NCBI RefSeq assembly: GCF_001499905.1
Contig: NZ_LQIS01000013.1
Span: 46,442 to 110,441 of the forward strand
Origin: Mycobacterium sp. GA-1285
Lineage (GTDB): Bacteria; Actinomycetota; Actinomycetes; Mycobacteriales; Mycobacteriaceae
Reading direction: 5' to 3'
Length of the DNA: 64,000 nt
In this document: one piece after another, positions 60,973 through 64,000 of the stretch
How positions within the stretch are numbered: position 1 is the stretch's first letter
How the letters are laid out: each line of letters starts with the position of its first letter
Program-made: the position numbers and the translations under genes
Notes under the pieces: model-generated
What the model was told of the DNA's origin: nothing
Seen by the model: only the letters and a program-made list of their open reading frames with translations
Database searches by the model: none

Positions 60973-62352
60973 TCAGGCCCCCAGCCAGGCCTGGCCGCAC
61001 ACCCGCACCGTGTTGCCGGTGACGGCGTTGGACGCGGGGCTCGCGAAGTAGGCGATGGTCTCGGCCACGTCGACCGGTTGGCCGCCCTGATAGAGCGAGT
61101 TGAGCCGACGGCCCACCTCGCGGGTGGCCAGCGGAATCGCCTCGGTCATCTTCGTCTCGATGAACCCCGGTGCCACCGCGTTGACCGTGATGCCCTTGTC
61201 GGCGTAGGCCTCCGACAGGCTGTCAGTCAGCCCGATCATGCCCGCCTTGGTGGCCGCGTAGTTCGTCTGCCCGCGGTTGCCCGCGATGCCGGCCATCGAC
61301 GACAGGCCGACCACCCGGCCACCCTCGCCCAGCACTCCGTTGTTGACCAGACCCTCGGCAAGGGCAAGGGGCGCAATGAGATTCACCGCGACGACGGAGT
61401 CCCAGCGCCCCTCGTCCATGTTGGCGAGCAGCTTGTCGCGGGTGATGCCGGCGTTGTTGACCAGGATGTCGGCGTGCCCGTCGTACACCTCGCGCAGGTG
61501 CTCGGTGATCTTGTCGACCGCGTCGTCGGCGGTCACGTCGAGCGTCAGCGCGGTGCCGCCCACCTTCGACGCCGTCTGCCCCAGCGCCTCGGCCGCACCC
61601 TCGACATCGATGCACACCACCTTCGCCCCGTCGCGGGAGAACACCTCGGCGATCGTCGCGCCGATGCCCCGCGCGGCGCCGGTCACGATCGCGACCTTTC
61701 CGTCCAGCGGACGGTCCCAGTCCGCGGGCGGCGCCGCGTCGTCGGGACCGACCCGGAACACCTGCCCGTCGACGTAAGCCGACTTGCCCGACAACAGGAA
61801 CCGCATCGTCGACTCCAGACCCGTCGCGGCCGGCTTCGCCGCGGGAGACAGGTAGACCAGGTTCACCGTCGCGCCGCGGCGCATCTCCTTGCCCAGCGAT
61901 CGGGTGAACCCTTCGAGCGCGCGCTGCGCGATGCGCTCATGCTCGCTTTCCGCCTGCTCGGGGGTGGTGCCGATGACGACGACGCGCCCCGACGGCCCGA
62001 GGTTGCGCAGCAGCGGGGTGAAGAACTCGTAGAGCCCCTTGAGGCCGCTCGGTTCGGTGATGCCGGTGGCGTCGTACACCAGCCCGCCGAACGAGTCGGC
62101 CCAGCGACCGCCGAGGTTGTCGGAGACGACGTCGTAGTCCTCGGCCAGCGCGGTGCGCAGGGGTTCGACGAGTCGGCCACCGCCGGCTGAGCCGGCAATC
62201 GAGCCTGAGCCGCCGATCAGCAGCGAACCCGCCAGCGGCGGCTCACCCGGCTTGTATCGGCGCAGCGTCTCGGGCTGGGGGATGCCGAGTTGCTTGGCGA
62301 GGAACGATCCGGGCGTCGAGTGGACGATTTGCGAGTACAGATCCGAAGCCAT
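60973..62352 (-). CDS. fabG4: FabG4, high-molecular-weight 3-oxoacyl reductase
   Basis: A 459-residue reductase of the HMw FabG class. An N-terminal flavodoxin-like domain (about 1-210) precedes the SDR fold. Motif [15 protein letters not shown] binds NAD(H), NNAG is the structural turn, and the catalytic Ser...YAATK is present ([21 protein letters not shown]). The enzyme reduces 3-ketoacyl-CoA/ACP using NADH. The ATG at 62352 has TAAGTT 7 bases upstream. The M. tuberculosis orthologue is Rv0242c. Confidence 0.95.
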   Translation of the reverse strand: MASDLYSQIVHSTPGSFLAKQLGIPQPETLRRYKPGEPPLAGSLLIGGSGSIAGSAGGGRLVEPLRTALAEDYDVVSDNLGGRWADSFGGLVYDATGITEPSGLKGLYEFFTPLLRNLGPSGRVVVIGTTPEQAESEHERIAQRALEGFTRSLGKEMRRGATVNLVYLSPAAKPAATGLESTMRFLLSGKSAYVDGQVFRVGPDDAAPPADWDRPLDGKVAIVTGAARGIGATIAEVFSRDGAKVVCIDVEGAAEALGQTASKVGGTALTLDVTADDAVDKITEHLREVYDGHADILVNNAGITRDKLLANMDEGRWDSVVAVNLIAPLALAEGLVNNGVLGEGGRVVGLSSMAGIAGNRGQTNYAATKAGMIGLTDSLSEAYADKGITVNAVAPGFIETKMTEAIPLATREVGRRLNSLYQGGQPVDVAETIAYFASPASNAVTGNTVRVCGQAWLGA

Positions 62353-62398
62353 GAGGACGAACTTACTCCAGAGTAAGAAGGGTGGGTACTATGGGTGC
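62353..62398. promoter_or_regulatory. Divergent fabG4/fadA2 promoter with palindromic operator
   Basis: CTTACTC (62362-62368) and GAGTAAG (62371-62377) are perfect 7-bp arms with a 2-base centre. TAAGTT on the minus strand (62365-62360) is 7 bases from the fabG4 ATG. TACTAT (62387-62392) is 6 bases from the fadA2 ATG at 62399. The palindrome overlaps the fabG4 -10 and the fadA2 -35 zone, so one protein could repress both genes. Both transcripts look leaderless. Confidence 0.6.
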
Positions 62399-63697
62399 AT
62401 GCCTAGTGATACCCGCCGACGCGTCGCCATTCTCGGCGGCAACAGAATTCCCTTCGCCCGCTCCGACGGCGCGTATGCCAATGCGTCGAACCAGGACATG
62501 TTCACCGCCGCGCTGGGCGGCCTGGTCGAGCGCTTCAACCTCGAAGGGGAGACGCTCGGCGCGGTGATCGGCGGCGCCGTGCTCAAACACAGCCGCGACT
62601 TCAACCTGATCCGCGAATGCGTGCTCGGCAGCGCGCTGTCGTCGTACACGCCGGCGTTCGACATCCAGCAGGCGTGCGGCACCGGCCTGCAGGCCACCAT
62701 CTCCGCGGCCGACGGCATCGCCTCCGGTCGCTACGAGGTCGCGGCGGCGGGCGGTGTCGACACCGCTTCGGATGCGCCGATCGCCCTCGGTGACGATCTT
62801 CGCCGGACACTGCTGGGTCTGCGCAGGGCGAAGTCGAACGTCGACCGGCTCAAGCTCGTGGGGAAGCTCCCCGCCTCGCTGGGCATCCAGATTCCGGTCA
62901 ACAGCGAGCCGCGCACCGGCATGTCGATGGGTGAGCACGCCGCCGTCACCGCCAAGGAGATGGGCATCAAGCGCGTCGACCAGGACGAGTTGGCCGCCGC
63001 CAGCCACCGCAATATGACCGCCGCCTACGACCGCGGCTTCTTCGACGACCTCGTCACACCGTTCCTCGGCCTCTACCGCGACAACAATCTGCGGCCCGAT
63101 TCGTCGGTGGAGAAGCTGGCCAAGCTCAAGCCGGTGTTCGGGGTCCGCAACGGCGACGCGACGATGACGGCGGGCAACTCCACCCCGCTGACCGACGGCG
63201 CCTCGGTGGCGCTGTTGGCCAGTGAGAAGTGGGCCGAACAGCACTCGATCGAGCCGATGGCCTACTTCGTCGACTCGCAGACGGCGGCGGTGGATTACGT
63301 CAACGGCCGTGACGGCCTGCTGATGGCGGGCACGTACGCGGTGCCGCCGCTGCTGGCCCGCAACGGGCTGACCCTGCAGGACTTCGACTACTACGAGATC
63401 CACGAGGCGTTCGCGTCGGTGGTGCTCGCGGTGCTACAGGCGTGGGAGTCCGAGGAGTACTGCAAGGAGCGCCTGGGCCTCGACGCCGCGCTGGGATCCG
63501 TCGACCGGTCGAAGCTGAACGTCAACGGGTCGTCGATCGCGGCCGGGCACCCGTTCGCCGCGACCGGTGGGCGCATCGTCGCGCAGCTGGCCAAGCAACT
63601 GGCCGAGAAAAAGAAGGAGACCGGAAAACCGGTGCGCGGCCTGATCTCGATCTGCGCCGCCGGCGGTCAGGGTGTGACCGCGATTCTCGAGGCCTAG
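62399..63697 (+). CDS. fadA2: Acetyl-CoA acyltransferase (thiolase) FadA2
   Basis: A 432-residue thiolase that cleaves 3-ketoacyl-CoA. The nucleophile Cys is in IQQACGTGLQATI. The His of the GHP motif is in AAGHPFAATGGRI and the second catalytic Cys in SICAAGGQG. Length is near normal for the family. The ATG at 62399 is preferred because of the TACTAT 6 bases upstream. The orthologue is Rv0243, next to fabG4/htdX in M. tuberculosis, where fadE5 follows. Here no fadE5 appears in the 300 bases to the right edge. Confidence 0.94.
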   Translation: MPSDTRRRVAILGGNRIPFARSDGAYANASNQDMFTAALGGLVERFNLEGETLGAVIGGAVLKHSRDFNLIRECVLGSALSSYTPAFDIQQACGTGLQATISAADGIASGRYEVAAAGGVDTASDAPIALGDDLRRTLLGLRRAKSNVDRLKLVGKLPASLGIQIPVNSEPRTGMSMGEHAAVTAKEMGIKRVDQDELAAASHRNMTAAYDRGFFDDLVTPFLGLYRDNNLRPDSSVEKLAKLKPVFGVRNGDATMTAGNSTPLTDGASVALLASEKWAEQHSIEPMAYFVDSQTAAVDYVNGRDGLLMAGTYAVPPLLARNGLTLQDFDYYEIHEAFASVVLAVLQAWESEEYCKERLGLDAALGSVDRSKLNVNGSSIAAGHPFAATGGRIVAQLAKQLAEKKKETGKPVRGLISICAAGGQGVTAILEA

Positions 63698-63773
63698 ACA
63701 AGCGCAAGAACCGGCGCAGGAATTTATTTTCGACCCTGTAACACGCCCCAGAACCGCGCCGATACACGGGATA

Positions 63774-63830
63774 GCTCCGTACTGCCGTCTGACCCCCCGA
63801 CCCGATGGCAGTACGGGGCACTTACTTTTT
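63774..63830 (+). terminator. Intrinsic-type terminator after fadA2
   Basis: CCGTACTGCC (63777-63786) and GGCAGTACGG (63807-63816) pair perfectly. The stem extends three more bases with one T:G pair to 63774/63819. A run of five T (63826-63830) follows soon after. The loop is long (20 bases). Confidence 0.6.
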
Positions 63831-63951
63831 GGCCCATCGCCGGTCGTGCTTCGATGCCGGGTGCCAGCGTCTTCGACCGTGACCCAGAAGCTCGTGCGCG
63901 CACCCGCGCGCTGCTGCGGTCCAGGGACTCCTGAGCGGAAATTCGCTCTGG

Positions 63952-63967
63952 TGTGATCGAGATCACC
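63952..63967. promoter_or_regulatory. CRP-like binding site
   Basis: TGTGATCGAGATCACC matches the CRP-type palindrome TGTGA-N6-TCACA except for its last base. It lies in the noncoding right edge, so the regulated gene is probably outside the window. Confidence 0.55.
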
Positions 63968-64000
63968 GGCGTACGATCGGTCGCACGACGGGTTCGGGAG

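Larger units (their letters stand above)
63698..64000. other. Intergenic region to the right window edge
   Basis: Apart from the terminator and CRP-like site listed separately, the 303 bases contain only an AT-rich patch (about 63719-63740) and no convincing gene. A short reading frame on the minus strand (63724-63966) has no recognisable features. Confidence 0.5.

Noticed and set aside
63724..63966. 80-codon minus-strand frame at the right edge
   Set aside because: Crosses the terminator hairpin, with no ribosome-binding site or domain.
63698..64000. Riboswitch (ydaO-type) upstream of a right-flanking gene
   Set aside because: Noncoding region with a hairpin, but no recognisable conserved riboswitch core.
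1..64000. Prophage, insertion sequence, integrase or CRISPR array
   Set aside because: No transposase, integrase, phage structural gene or regularly spaced repeat was seen.

Overview
The window is high-GC actinobacterial DNA whose gene content and order match the M. tuberculosis stretch from Rv0202c (mmpL11) to Rv0243 (fadA2). It holds mmpL11, a Rv0203-type hemophore, mmpL3, trmB, pckG, fadD4/fadE3, lipC/Rv0221, the Rv0224c/Rv0225 pair, the Rv0227c/Rv0228 cell-envelope pair, php, aftD, lpqI, htdX, fabG4 and fadA2. The extra catabolic genes between these anchors and the absence of most M. tuberculosis toxin-antitoxin genes suggest a free-living, probably rapidly growing mycobacterium (Mycolicibacterium type). 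The species cannot be named from the sequence. Rv numbers are orthology assignments from memory, not database searches.

Layout. 1-8.7 kb: partial mmpL11, two tandem hemophore-like secreted proteins, DUF3054 and flippase-like membrane proteins, an AI-2E-type permease and mmpL3. 8.7-12.9 kb: NYN-domain protein, TrmB, and a pair of dynamin-like proteins with altered P-loops. 13-24 kb: PEP carboxykinase, then acyl-CoA metabolism (FadD4, enoyl-CoA hydratase, GntR, FadE3, hotdog dehydratase, CoA transferase, amidohydrolase, LipW). 23.9-25.2 kb: a ferredoxin / Cys-containing regulator / membrane protein set behind an AT-rich palindromic promoter. 25.2-32.3 kb: fused acyl-CoA dehydrogenase, LipC, WS/DGAT, a second lipase and a PlsC-type acyltransferase under a KstR-type box. 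32.4-35.3 kb: a Ser/Thr kinase next to a stand-alone copy of the MviN C-terminal pseudokinase half. 35.3-42.6 kb: EchA1, small membrane proteins, regulators, a FadE5-like dehydrogenase and a KstR-linked aldehyde dehydrogenase. 42.6-49.1 kb: methyltransferase, glycosyltransferase, a VapC remnant, two large membrane proteins and the TmaT-type acyltransferase. 49.1-53.2 kb: CoA ligase, phosphotriesterase-like lactonase and an MFS pump. 53.2-59.5 kb: AftD, Rv0236A, LpqI and TetR. 59.5-64 kb: an orphan nuclease-like protein, HtdX, FabG4, FadA2 and a CRP-like site.

Two themes dominate. One is building and exporting the mycomembrane and arabinogalactan/lipoarabinomannan: MmpL3, MmpL11, TmaT, the DUF3068 protein, AftD, LpqI and probably the kinase/MviN-like pair. 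The other is lipid, sterol and fatty-acid turnover: several FadE, FadD, hotdog, crotonase and lipase genes with palindromic operators, two of them KstR-like. At least ten genes have a TANNNT -10 element 6-8 bases before the start codon, so many transcripts here are probably leaderless.

The most unusual features are a DUF4190-like membrane module inserted into MmpL3 between the two RND halves, the kinase/pseudokinase pair, and the dynamin-like pair lacking the P-loop lysine. No rRNA, tRNA, CRISPR array, insertion sequence or prophage was seen.
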